Shown in pieces: positions 18,697 to 27,187 of a DNA stretch of 64,000 bases (position 1 is the stretch's first letter; every line of letters starts with the position of its first letter). The stretch covers positions 434,001 through 498,000 of the forward strand of contig NZ_JAKGAO010000004.1 of assembly GCF_021532315.1 (NCBI RefSeq). Reading direction: 5' to 3'. Source of the DNA: Paenibacillus tarimensis (GTDB lineage: Bacteria > Bacillota > Bacilli > Paenibacillales > Paenibacillaceae). Below the pieces are notes generated by a model that saw nothing but the letters and a program-made list of their open reading frames with translations, made no database searches and was not told the origin of the DNA. The position numbers were made by a program, and so were the translations under genes.

Positions 18697-20052
18697 GTGG
18701 CTGAACCATTTGGGCTGACTGAACTTGATGAAGGGAACAAGGCAGATGAAAGTGTACTTGCTATAAGCCGGGCAGCCAGCCGGCTATGGGTGCTGAACAG
18801 GGTACAGCATGAACTGCGGGACCTCCCTGGTGAGGAGTTAAATAGAAGGCTGAACCTGGCGGGGCTGCGTACGAGCTTAAGCGGGACGCCGGACAAGGGA
18901 GGCGTGTGGTCGTCAGAGCTTCGCCGGCTGAGGCAGACGGACCTGCGTTGTTTCAGTGTGCCTGTTTTTCATCTCGAGGCGCTTGGGGTTCGTCGGATTG
19001 ATCAAGTCAGGCTCTCGGTACCCAGTGATTGGGGCCCGCGTCACCCCTTATACCGGCGGGCAGCATCAATGGCTGTTAAAGCTATCTATGCACTGGGGCT
19101 TGATTATGGCGAGGTTCAGATTTCATGTGACAGCAGCGGAAGACTCAGTATAAGCGGTCTTGCCCTGCGGCCGCATGGCAGCAGCTCGCTGCTTTGGAAG
19201 GAAGCCGAGTTGAGCTTTAGGCAGAAGGCCGCAGAGGCTGCCGTATCTGACCAGGCGTCAATGGCAGAGGAGGGCCGACTATTAATTGGCGCAGACCCCG
19301 AATTCGTTCTGCTGCTGCCAGACGGACGGATTGCCCCGGCGGACCGTTACCTCCGGCAGGGGGATGCAGCCGGCCCAGATTCCCTGCGCGTTGGAGGGAA
19401 GCTTAGGTATCCGGTTGCTGAGCTGCGCCCGGATCCGGCGGCATCCCCCGGTCGGCTGGTTCAGAATATCCGGCAGCTTCTGCTGAAGGTCTCACGGCAG
19501 ACGGAAGGCGCCAGACTGCGCTGGGCAGCCGGAGGCATGCCGGTGGCCGGCGTGCCTCTAGGAGGACATATTCATCTGAGCGGGATATGGCTGAATGCCC
19601 GTCTGCTGCGAACGCTGGACAGCTGCCTGGCGATACCGCTGGCGGCAGTGGAGGGAGAAGCGGGATTGGGCCGCAGACCCCGGTATGGTGTACTGGGAGA
19701 TTTTCGGCATCAGCCGCATGGAGGCTTTGAATACCGCACGCCACCCAGCTGGCTCGTATCACCTGCCGCGGCCGGCGCGGTGTTTGCCCTTGCCCTGCTG
19801 GCTGCTCGGGACTACCGGGACCTGCCTGTACTCCCAGGAGAGAATCCGTGTGTGCGCGAGGCTTATTACACAGGTAACCGGGAGGTATTAATACAGGCGG
19901 CAAATGAGGTCTTCCGGGTTATTCGTTCTGCACCTTCCTATTCCGGGCTCAGCGGTTGGATCGAACCTCTTGCTCTGGCGGTCAGCAGGAAAGCGACATG
20001 GGGAGAAGGGAGAGACATCCGGGTGAAATGGAAGATACCGGTTCCCTTGTGA
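18697..20052 (+). CDS. putative amidoligase (phiEco32-like COOH.NH2 ligase type 2)
   Basis: 451 residues. The C-terminal half carries the conserved blocks of the phage phiEco32-like COOH.NH2 ligase family, an ATP-dependent glutamine-synthetase-fold group that makes amide bonds: GADPEFVLL (198-206), AELRPDP (241-247), GGHIHLSG (289-296), RPRYGVLGDFR (327-337) and GGFEYRTPPSWL (342-353). Residues 1 to about 190 form an extra N-terminal part I do not recognise. Start GTG 18697 follows AAAGGGG. It lies between cotE and mutS, separated from cotE by a terminator and followed by an extended -10 for mutS, so it is a single-gene unit. Substrates unknown; a coat or cell-wall role is only suggested by position. 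Confidence 0.7.
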   Translation: MAEPFGLTELDEGNKADESVLAISRAASRLWVLNRVQHELRDLPGEELNRRLNLAGLRTSLSGTPDKGGVWSSELRRLRQTDLRCFSVPVFHLEALGVRRIDQVRLSVPSDWGPRHPLYRRAASMAVKAIYALGLDYGEVQISCDSSGRLSISGLALRPHGSSSLLWKEAELSFRQKAAEAAVSDQASMAEEGRLLIGADPEFVLLLPDGRIAPADRYLRQGDAAGPDSLRVGGKLRYPVAELRPDPAASPGRLVQNIRQLLLKVSRQTEGARLRWAAGGMPVAGVPLGGHIHLSGIWLNARLLRTLDSCLAIPLAAVEGEAGLGRRPRYGVLGDFRHQPHGGFEYRTPPSWLVSPAAAGAVFALALLAARDYRDLPVLPGENPCVREAYYTGNREVLIQAANEVFRVIRSAPSYSGLSGWIEPLALAVSRKATWGEGRDIRVKWKIPVPL

Positions 20053-20080
20053 TTGCCGTTTTCCCGGGTTGATGTTTTTC

Positions 20081-20089
20081 TGTTATAAT
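20081..20089 (+). promoter_or_regulatory. extended -10 promoter for mutSL
   Basis: TGTTATAAT fits the TGN-TATAAT extended -10 exactly, 58 bases before the mutS ATG. No good -35 is seen, which extended -10 promoters can do without. Confidence 0.5.
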
Positions 20090-20147
20090 AGCGGTTGATA
20101 TGTTAAAGGCCATATGAGGCAAACAGTGAACCTACAGGAGGGGCGGC

Positions 20148-22862
20148 ATGACTACGTATACCCCCATGATTCAACAATATCTCGCTATTAAGGAAGAAGC
20201 AAAGGATGCGTTCCTGTTCTTCCGACTTGGCGATTTTTATGAAATGTTCTTTGATGATGCGGTTCTCGCAGCGAGAGAGCTGGAAATTACCTTAACGGGC
20301 CGGGAGGGCGGAGGCGCTGAACGCATTCCGATGTGCGGTGTGCCTTATCACTCGGCGGATAATTATATCAGCAGACTGATCGAAAAGGGCTATAAGGTTG
20401 CGATCTGTGAGCAGGTTGAGGATCCTTCCGCATCCAAGGGCGTCGTCCGCAGAGAGATTGTTCGTGTTGTTACGCCCGGTACGGTAATGGAGAGCAAGTC
20501 GCTTGAAGGGAAAGGCAATAACTTCATTGCAGGCGTTGCACGTCTGGATGGCGAATGCGGCATTGCGGTCTGTGACCTCTCAACTGGCGAAATGTATGTG
20601 ACCTCGTTTCCTGAATCGCCGGAGCTCGCCGCAGACGAGGTGAATGTCTATCTGCCTGCGGAGATTGTCGGTGATGAGGAGCTGCTTGCGCAGCTGAAGA
20701 CACTGGCCGGCGGCTTTGGCCGTCCGGTCGTCTTCACACCGCGCGAGCCTATGGACGAGCAGCGGCTTGAGCAGCGCTTTGGCGCAGAGTCGCTGGGGCA
20801 GCTATCGGCAGTCAGACGCCGTTCAATAAGTCTGTTAACCGGGTATTTGGAAGACACACAGAAAAGGTCGCTGAGCCATGTAACCCGGTTCTCGGCGTAT
20901 GAGACTAATCAGTTCATGATTCTGGACCAATTCACGAGGCGCAATCTGGAACTGACGGAAACCGTACAGGAACGAAGCAAAAAGGGCTCGCTGCTCTGGC
21001 TGCTGGATCGTACCTGCACATCAATGGGCTCCAGGCTTCTGAAACGCTGGATCGACAAGCCGCTGCTGAACCGGACGGCTATCGAGCAGCGGCTTGATGC
21101 AGTGGATAATCTTTACCGCGACCTCATTCTGCGTGAAGAGCTCCGTTCCAGCCTCAAAGATATCTACGATCTGGAGCGGCTCGTTGGACGGGTTGCCTAC
21201 GGCAGCGCCGGCGGGCGTGATCTGAATGCATTGAAGCACTCGTTGCGGCAGGTTCCAGCGATTGTGCAGCAGTGTTCAGTTTCAGCCTCTTCCACCCTCC
21301 GCGAGATTGTTGACGGCCTTGACGGGTGCAGTGACCTGGCTGATCTGATCGACACCGTGCTTGTCGAGGATCCGCCGCTGTCCATCCGGGAGGGCGGATT
21401 AATTCGTCCGGGCTATGACGAGTATCTGGATCAGCTTCGTGAAGCGAGCACGAACGGGAAGAAGTGGCTGGCTGATCTTGAACGCCGGGAGCGTGAGGCT
21501 ACCGGTATCAAGACGCTTAAAATCGGCTACAACAAGGTGTTCGGGTATTATCTGGAGGTTTCCAAGGCCAATATTGCAATGCTGCCGGAAGGCCGATATG
21601 AGCGCAAGCAGACGCTGGCCAATGCCGAGCGCTATGTTACTCCAGAGCTGAAGGAGAAGGAGAAGCTGATCCTCGAAGCTGAGGAAAAGATGGTCGATCT
21701 GGAATATGAGCGCTTCATTGAACTAAGGAATTATATCGCCGAGGGACTCGACAGGCTGCAGCGCCTGGCGGCTGTTCTCGCCGCTGTGGATGTGTATCAG
21801 TCGCTGGCCGCGGTCAGCGCCGAGCAGCGTTTCGTACGGCCGGTCATATCCGAAGGTTACGATCTGATAATAGAAGAAGGCAGGCATCCGGTTGTAGAAG
21901 CCGTTATGGAAGGATCGCCATTCATAGCCAATGGTACCCGCCTGACAGCAGACGGGCCGATGCTGCTGATTACCGGGCCGAATATGGCAGGCAAGAGCAC
22001 TTATATGCGCCAAGTGGCTTTAATCTGTATGATGGCACAGATCGGCTGCTTTGTACCCGCACGCCGTGCGGAAATACCGCTTACAGACCGGATCTTTACC
22101 CGGATTGGAGCGGCTGATGATCTGATCGGCGGCCAGAGTACATTCATGGTTGAGATGAAGGACATTCAGGTAATGACCGAGAAGGCAACGCGCAGCAGCC
22201 TGGTCATCATAGACGAACTCGGAAGAGGCACATCGACAGGCGAGGGGATGGCCATTGCACAGGCCGTTATTGAATATGTTCATGATTCGATTGGCTGCAA
22301 GGCGCTGGTATCCACACATTTTCATGAACTTGCACACCTGGAGGAATCCTTGCCCGGCCTGTCAAACGGCTGTATGGCCGTCCAGGAGAGCGGCGATAAT
22401 GTAACCTTCCTGCGCAAGCTGGTATCGGGCGCTGCCAGTACCAGCTATGGCATCTACTGTGCCCAGCTGGCCGGCTTGCCAAGCTCTGTTATCGGACGAG
22501 CCTATGAGCTGCTTCATGCCGGTGAGCAACCGGCAGCGTCCCGCATCCAGCCGGTGAAGGTACAGTCAGCAGCAGCTGACTATGAGGCCGAAAGCGCGGC
22601 AGCAGTCGAGACTACAGCCGTACAAGAACGGCGGATGTCAGAGCTTGACGGTCTGCAGACTTCAGAAGAAGCCGGTAAGACGGCAGAGGTCATGCAGCTG
22701 GCTCTCTTCGCCGAGAATTCGGGCACCAGCACCGCCAAGTCTAAGAAAACGGTAAAGGCGGAGCAGCTGGTAGAGCAGCTAAAAAAAGTGGATTTAATGA
22801 ATATGACGCCTCTGCAGGCAATGCAGTGGATTCAAGATATGAAGATGAAGTGGACGGATTAA
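20148..22862 (+). CDS. mutS: DNA mismatch repair protein MutS
   Basis: Mismatch-recognition ATPase. 904 residues. The mismatch-reading Phe-Glu pair is in GDFYEMFF near residue 30. Then connector, lever and clamp domains follow, and the ATPase with Walker A GPNMAGKSTYMRQ, DELGRGTSTGEG (Walker B and signature) and STHFHEL. The C-terminal tail (about 800-860) is low-complexity Ala/Glu-rich before a conserved end. AGGAGGGGCGGC precedes ATG. First gene of mutS-mutL-methyltransferase-miaA. Confidence 0.98.
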   Translation: MTTYTPMIQQYLAIKEEAKDAFLFFRLGDFYEMFFDDAVLAARELEITLTGREGGGAERIPMCGVPYHSADNYISRLIEKGYKVAICEQVEDPSASKGVVRREIVRVVTPGTVMESKSLEGKGNNFIAGVARLDGECGIAVCDLSTGEMYVTSFPESPELAADEVNVYLPAEIVGDEELLAQLKTLAGGFGRPVVFTPREPMDEQRLEQRFGAESLGQLSAVRRRSISLLTGYLEDTQKRSLSHVTRFSAYETNQFMILDQFTRRNLELTETVQERSKKGSLLWLLDRTCTSMGSRLLKRWIDKPLLNRTAIEQRLDAVDNLYRDLILREELRSSLKDIYDLERLVGRVAYGSAGGRDLNALKHSLRQVPAIVQQCSVSASSTLREIVDGLDGCSDLADLIDTVLVEDPPLSIREGGLIRPGYDEYLDQLREASTNGKKWLADLERREREATGIKTLKIGYNKVFGYYLEVSKANIAMLPEGRYERKQTLANAERYVTPELKEKEKLILEAEEKMVDLEYERFIELRNYIAEGLDRLQRLAAVLAAVDVYQSLAAVSAEQRFVRPVISEGYDLIIEEGRHPVVEAVMEGSPFIANGTRLTADGPMLLITGPNMAGKSTYMRQVALICMMAQIGCFVPARRAEIPLTDRIFTRIGAADDLIGGQSTFMVEMKDIQVMTEKATRSSLVIIDELGRGTSTGEGMAIAQAVIEYVHDSIGCKALVSTHFHELAHLEESLPGLSNGCMAVQESGDNVTFLRKLVSGAASTSYGIYCAQLAGLPSSVIGRAYELLHAGEQPAASRIQPVKVQSAAADYEAESAAAVETTAVQERRMSELDGLQTSEEAGKTAEVMQLALFAENSGTSTAKSKKTVKAEQLVEQLKKVDLMNMTPLQAMQWIQDMKMKWTD

Positions 22863-22886
22863 GAAGGAAAGGAGGCTTGCAGGCTT

Positions 22887-24980
22887 ATGGGTAAAATCAA
22901 TGTACTGGACGAGCAGCTGGCAAACCAGATTGCCGCGGGTGAGGTGGTGGAGCGGCCATCCTCGGTCGTCAAGGAGTTGGTCGAGAATGCGGTTGACGCG
23001 GGGAGCACAACTATCGACGTTGAGGTTGAGGAAGGCGGACTGACCCTCATCCGGGTCAAGGACAATGGGTCGGGGATCGACCCGGACGATATTGAGACGG
23101 CATTCCAGCGTCATGCCACGAGCAAGCTGCTCTCCAGCAAGGATTTATTCCGGATCGCAAGCCTCGGCTTCCGGGGAGAGGCACTGCCAAGTATTGCGGC
23201 TGTCGCCCGTGTAGAATGTGTAACCTCACCGGAAGAATCGGGGCTCGGCCGCCGGCTGGTTATGGAGGGCGGGTCCGTCAAGGCTCTGGAGGATGCCAAT
23301 ACGCCCCAGGGTACCGTCATGACGGTTAAAGATTTGTTTTATAACACACCCGCCAGGTTAAAGTACATGAAGTCCATTCAGACTGAGCTGGGGCATATAT
23401 CCGATTACATCAACCGCCTGGCCCTCGCGCATCCGGGTATTGCTTTCACTCTGTCGCACAACGGAAATACGCTGCTTCGCACGCAGGGTACAGGAGACAG
23501 GCTTCAAGTTATAGCAGCTGTCTATGGAACCGGCGTAGCCAAGAGTATGCTGGCGGTATCCGGCGACCATCCGGATTATGATCTGATGGGTTACATTTCC
23601 AAACCGGAATTGACAAGGTCAAACCGCAACAGCATAACCGTTATTGTGAATGGCCGGTATATTCGCAGCTTTGTGTTGAACCAGGCGATTATGCAGGCTT
23701 ACCATACGCTGCTGCCGATCAACCGGTTTCCCGTAGCGGTCCTTGAGATTGGCATGCATCCCGGGCTTGTAGATGTCAATGTGCACCCCTCCAAGATGGA
23801 GGTGCGCTTCAGTAAAGAACCGGAGCTGCGGACATTCATTGAACAGGTGCTGCGGGAGAAGCTGGGCAGCATGGCGCATATTCCCGGTCAAACGGCAGCT
23901 GAGCGTTCCAAGCCGATCTATGTGCAGGAGCGGATTTCGTTTCACAAACCTGAACCCGGCTTCCAGCTGCCTGTTGATCCCGAGAGGCCAAACAGGGATT
24001 CCAGGCTGCCGGAACAGCCAAACTTGGGCATGCGAGACACCAGAGATTACAGCGGCGGCGGCACAGGGGATAGAGGCCGTTCTTGGCAGCCGGCAGCAGG
24101 TTATCGCGACCAGCAGCAGGAGCAGCCCATTCCCCCGGATGCGGCTGAACGGCTGTACAAGCCGTCGTCAGCTTCGGGGCTAACGCCCGCCGTTCAAGAA
24201 GCCGCAGCAGCATGGGAGGCGGAAGCGCCGGTCATCCCGTCCGATGAGGGGGACAACCAGCGCCCGGCAATAGATTCCGGTATGCAGCCGGGAAGCGGCA
24301 CACAGCGAGCGTATTCTTCCGGGCAGGGGGACTACGGTCAGTTTGGTCCAGGGAGCCAGGCGGCGATGGCAGCAGACAGGACGGACGGTGGCGGGTTCCC
24401 CGAGCTGTCGTGGATCGGTCAGCTGCACGGCACCTATTTTGTAGCCCAGAATGAAGATGGTTTGTACCTGATTGATCAGCATGCAGCCCATGAACGGATC
24501 AATTATGAGTACTATTTTCGAAAGTTTGGTGAACCTGAATCGCTGAGCCAGTCGCTGCTTGTTCCACTGACTCTAGAATTTACGGCAGGAGAAGCGGCAC
24601 TGATCAGAGACAGGCTGGATGCCTTCCGCGAAGCCGGAGTCGAGCTGGAGCCGTTCGGACAGAATGCCTTTCTGGTACGCGCTTATCCACAGTGGCTCCC
24701 TGAAGGGGAGGAGCAGCCGATTCTGGAAGAGATGGCGGACTGGATTCTGTCTGAGAAGAAAGCAGTCGATCTTTATAAGTTGCGGGAGAAAGCCGCCATA
24801 CTTTGCTCCTGCAAAGCTTCGATTAAAGCGAATCACCGGTTGAGCCGTGAGGAGGCGGAGGTGCTGCTGGCAAGGTTGGCTGCTTGTGAGCAGCCCTATA
24901 CCTGCCCGCATGGCCGGCCGATCGTCGTTCATATATCTACGTATCAGCTGGAGAAGATGTTCAAGCGGGTGATGTCATGA
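22887..24980 (+). CDS. mutL: DNA mismatch repair endonuclease MutL
   Basis: 697 residues. N-terminal GHKL ATPase: ENAVDAGST, DNGSGID, and the ATP lid SLGFRGEAL. C-terminal nuclease and dimerisation domain: DQHAAHERINYE from D530, SCKASIKAN, and CPHGRP, the metal-binding set of endonuclease-active MutL found in species without MutH. A Pro/Gln/Gly/Ser-rich linker of about 150 residues (roughly 345-500) joins them and is on the long side. AAAGGAGG precedes ATG; the stop overlaps the start of the next gene (ATGA). Confidence 0.98.
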   Translation: MGKINVLDEQLANQIAAGEVVERPSSVVKELVENAVDAGSTTIDVEVEEGGLTLIRVKDNGSGIDPDDIETAFQRHATSKLLSSKDLFRIASLGFRGEALPSIAAVARVECVTSPEESGLGRRLVMEGGSVKALEDANTPQGTVMTVKDLFYNTPARLKYMKSIQTELGHISDYINRLALAHPGIAFTLSHNGNTLLRTQGTGDRLQVIAAVYGTGVAKSMLAVSGDHPDYDLMGYISKPELTRSNRNSITVIVNGRYIRSFVLNQAIMQAYHTLLPINRFPVAVLEIGMHPGLVDVNVHPSKMEVRFSKEPELRTFIEQVLREKLGSMAHIPGQTAAERSKPIYVQERISFHKPEPGFQLPVDPERPNRDSRLPEQPNLGMRDTRDYSGGGTGDRGRSWQPAAGYRDQQQEQPIPPDAAERLYKPSSASGLTPAVQEAAAAWEAEAPVIPSDEGDNQRPAIDSGMQPGSGTQRAYSSGQGDYGQFGPGSQAAMAADRTDGGGFPELSWIGQLHGTYFVAQNEDGLYLIDQHAAHERINYEYYFRKFGEPESLSQSLLVPLTLEFTAGEAALIRDRLDAFREAGVELEPFGQNAFLVRAYPQWLPEGEEQPILEEMADWILSEKKAVDLYKLREKAAILCSCKASIKANHRLSREEAEVLLARLAACEQPYTCPHGRPIVVHISTYQLEKMFKRVMS

Positions 24981-25750
24981 TTGTGACGACCTCCGAGAAG
25001 CCGGCACCGCTGACTGAGGAGAGGGCGCGGATGCTTGCGGCTGAACTGGCTGGCCGGTTCGTCCCTCGCAAGGATTCGACGCTTGCCAACCTGCGCAGGC
25101 GATATCAAGATGATTACCTTCTGGTCGTAACAGCAAATGAACTGCGTTATTATGAAGATGAAGGCTCGCCATTATACTTCCATCCGAGCATGGCCTTCGT
25201 CCGCGTGAAGCGGCTGCGTAAGGGCGAGCAGGACCCGCTGCTTGCTGTTTCCGGCTGCATGCCGGGCGATCGGGTGCTGGATTGCACAGCCGGCCTTGCT
25301 TCTGATTCTATAGTGTTCGCTTATGGGGTCGGACCGGCAGGCCATGTAACCGCACTGGAGAGTGAACAATTGCTGTATACCATCATTAGAGAAGGTCTGC
25401 AGCAATACATAACCGGGCTTAACGATGTCGATGATGCGCTGCGCCGGATTGAGGTTGTGCAGGATAATCATCTTCTGTACTTGTCCAAATTGCCGGATAA
25501 AAGCGTTGATGTCGTTTATTTTGACCCCATGTTCCGTGACCCTATCGCTGCTTCAGCCTCGTTAAGACCGCTGCGCGGGCTAGCCAACCATCAGGCGCTT
25601 GCCAAACAGGCGGTGACCGAGGCAGTCCGGGTTGCGCGAAAATCAGTCGTCCTGAAGGAAATGGCGTCGAGCGGTGAATTTGAAAGGCTCGGATTCGAAA
25701 GGCAGCGATACGGCAACGCGAAAACCGCCTATGGAGTGATACGAATTTGA
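24977..25750 (+). CDS. class I SAM-dependent methyltransferase, RsmJ-like
   Basis: 257 residues. The SAM-binding motif DRVLDCTAGLASDS and the catalytic-type motif VVYFDPMFRDP match the RsmJ/YhiQ group, which in E. coli methylates 16S rRNA; an equivalent activity here is inferred. It overlaps mutL by four bases (ATGA) and miaA by four, so translation is coupled through the run. The stretch ASLRPLRGLANHQALAKQAV is also typical of the group. Confidence 0.8.
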   Translation: MIVTTSEKPAPLTEERARMLAAELAGRFVPRKDSTLANLRRRYQDDYLLVVTANELRYYEDEGSPLYFHPSMAFVRVKRLRKGEQDPLLAVSGCMPGDRVLDCTAGLASDSIVFAYGVGPAGHVTALESEQLLYTIIREGLQQYITGLNDVDDALRRIEVVQDNHLLYLSKLPDKSVDVVYFDPMFRDPIAASASLRPLRGLANHQALAKQAVTEAVRVARKSVVLKEMASSGEFERLGFERQRYGNAKTAYGVIRI

Positions 25751-26721
25751 CAACCGGCAGCTTGGATAATCAGAAGAAAAAACGTCTGCTCGTGCTGATT
25801 GGACCGACAGCAGTGGGAAAGACGCGCTACAGTCTGGAAATTGCAAAGGCGTGGAACGCAGAGATTATTTCCGGAGATTCGATGCAGGTTTATAAGGGTA
25901 TGGATATCGGTACGGCGAAGCTCCCCTTGGAAGAACAAGAGGGCATACCGCATCACATGATAGACATATGCGAACCGGAGCATCCGTTCTCGGTGGCCGA
26001 GTTTCAGGAGCGTAGCCGGAAGCTGATCGAAGAGATTTCCGGACGCGGCAGGCTGCCATTCATTGTTGGCGGGACAGGCCTGTATGTTGAATCGGTCTGT
26101 TACAATTATGTATTCTCGGAGAGCGGGTCAGATGAAGCCTTCCGGGAAGAGATGCGCGTGTATGCCGAACAGCATGGAGCAGAAGCTCTGCACAGACGTC
26201 TGCAGGACGTTGATTCTGTAACTGCGCTGCGAATTCACCCGAATGATACCCGCAGAGTAATTCGCGCTCTAGAGGTGTTTCATACTACGGGAACAACCAT
26301 GTCCGAGCAGCTCGCCGGTCAAAAAAAGGAAAGTCCTTACGAACTCTGTATCGTTGGTTTGACGATGCCGCGAGAAAAGCTGTACGATAGAGTGGAAATT
26401 CGGATCGACCAGATGATGGAAGAAGGGCTGATTGACGAAGTCAAGGGCCTGCTGGAAGCCGGGGTGCCGGAGAATGCTATCGCTCTTCAAGGCCTGGGAT
26501 ACAAGGAAATCGTGCCTTATCTAAAGGGTAAAATCTCACTAGATGAGGCGGTGTACACGCTGAAACGTGATACCCGGCATTTCGCCAAGCGGCAGCTGTC
26601 CTGGTTTCGCCATATGAAGGGGATACATTGGGTTGATGTTGGCGATGAGCAAAATTTCTACGGGAACCTGCAGGAAATTCATGGTATACTAGAAGGAAAG
26701 TTTAAGCACCACCTTGAATAA
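25747..26721 (+). CDS. miaA: tRNA dimethylallyltransferase MiaA
   Basis: Transfers a dimethylallyl group to A37 of tRNAs reading UNN codons. 324 residues: P-loop GPTAVGKTRYS, SGDSMQVYKGMDIGTAK, GGTGLYVES, and LQGLGYKEIVPYL near the C-terminus. The start is TTG at 25747, overlapping the preceding stop, with GGAGTGAT seven bases upstream. hfq follows 36 bases later, the usual order in Bacilli. Confidence 0.96.
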   Translation: MTTGSLDNQKKKRLLVLIGPTAVGKTRYSLEIAKAWNAEIISGDSMQVYKGMDIGTAKLPLEEQEGIPHHMIDICEPEHPFSVAEFQERSRKLIEEISGRGRLPFIVGGTGLYVESVCYNYVFSESGSDEAFREEMRVYAEQHGAEALHRRLQDVDSVTALRIHPNDTRRVIRALEVFHTTGTTMSEQLAGQKKESPYELCIVGLTMPREKLYDRVEIRIDQMMEEGLIDEVKGLLEAGVPENAIALQGLGYKEIVPYLKGKISLDEAVYTLKRDTRHFAKRQLSWFRHMKGIHWVDVGDEQNFYGNLQEIHGILEGKFKHHLE

Positions 26722-26757
26722 ACTAGTAATCAATCTTTTTGACGGGGGTACGGCCAA

Positions 26758-26997
26758 ATGAACAAACCGATCAATATTCAAGATACGTTCTTAAATCAGC
26801 TGCGAAAGGACAGTGTACCGGTTACCGTATATCTGACCAACGGGTTTCAAATTCGCGGCGTAATCAAAGCATTTGACAATTTCACGATCGTTATTGACAG
26901 TGAAGGCCGCCAGCAAATGGTATACAAGCACGCCATCTCGACGTTCACCCCCCAGCGCAACGTGTCGCTGATGCAGGATAACAGCGGAGAAGGCTAA
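26758..26997 (+). CDS. hfq: RNA chaperone Hfq
   Basis: 79-residue Sm-like protein that binds small RNAs and mRNAs as a hexamer. Sm1 covers [20 protein letters not shown] and Sm2 is [10 protein letters not shown], with [10 protein letters not shown] at the N-terminus supplying the proximal-face residues. The short C-tail is typical of Gram-positive Hfq. Confidence 0.97.
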   Translation: MNKPINIQDTFLNQLRKDSVPVTVYLTNGFQIRGVIKAFDNFTIVIDSEGRQQMVYKHAISTFTPQRNVSLMQDNSGEG

Positions 26998-27054
26998 GCC
27001 GAGGTAGTTGAAACCTTTTGATAGTTAGTTTCGTTAAGATGAATAACGGATGCA

Positions 27055-27125
27055 GGAGCAACCCGTTTATTGATCGCGGCTCTACCCGCAAGGGTGTGGC
27101 TGCGGCGATTGGGTTGTTCTTTTCG
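27055..27125 (+). terminator. hairpin terminator after hfq
   Basis: Long hairpin: AGCAACCC (27057-27064) pairs with GGGTTGTT (27111-27118), with an inner stem including ACCC-GCAA-GGGT, followed by CTTTTCG. It closes the mutS-hfq run. Confidence 0.6.
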
Positions 27126-27187
27126 TTCGGGAACTATATATAGTACGGGTGCTGCAATATTCACCCGGTATGGGAGGGGAGTCTGCT

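Noticed and set aside
18697-20052. Prophage remnant around the amidoligase
   Set aside because: The family is known from phages, but no other phage gene, integrase or attachment site is nearby and the flanks are conserved backbone.
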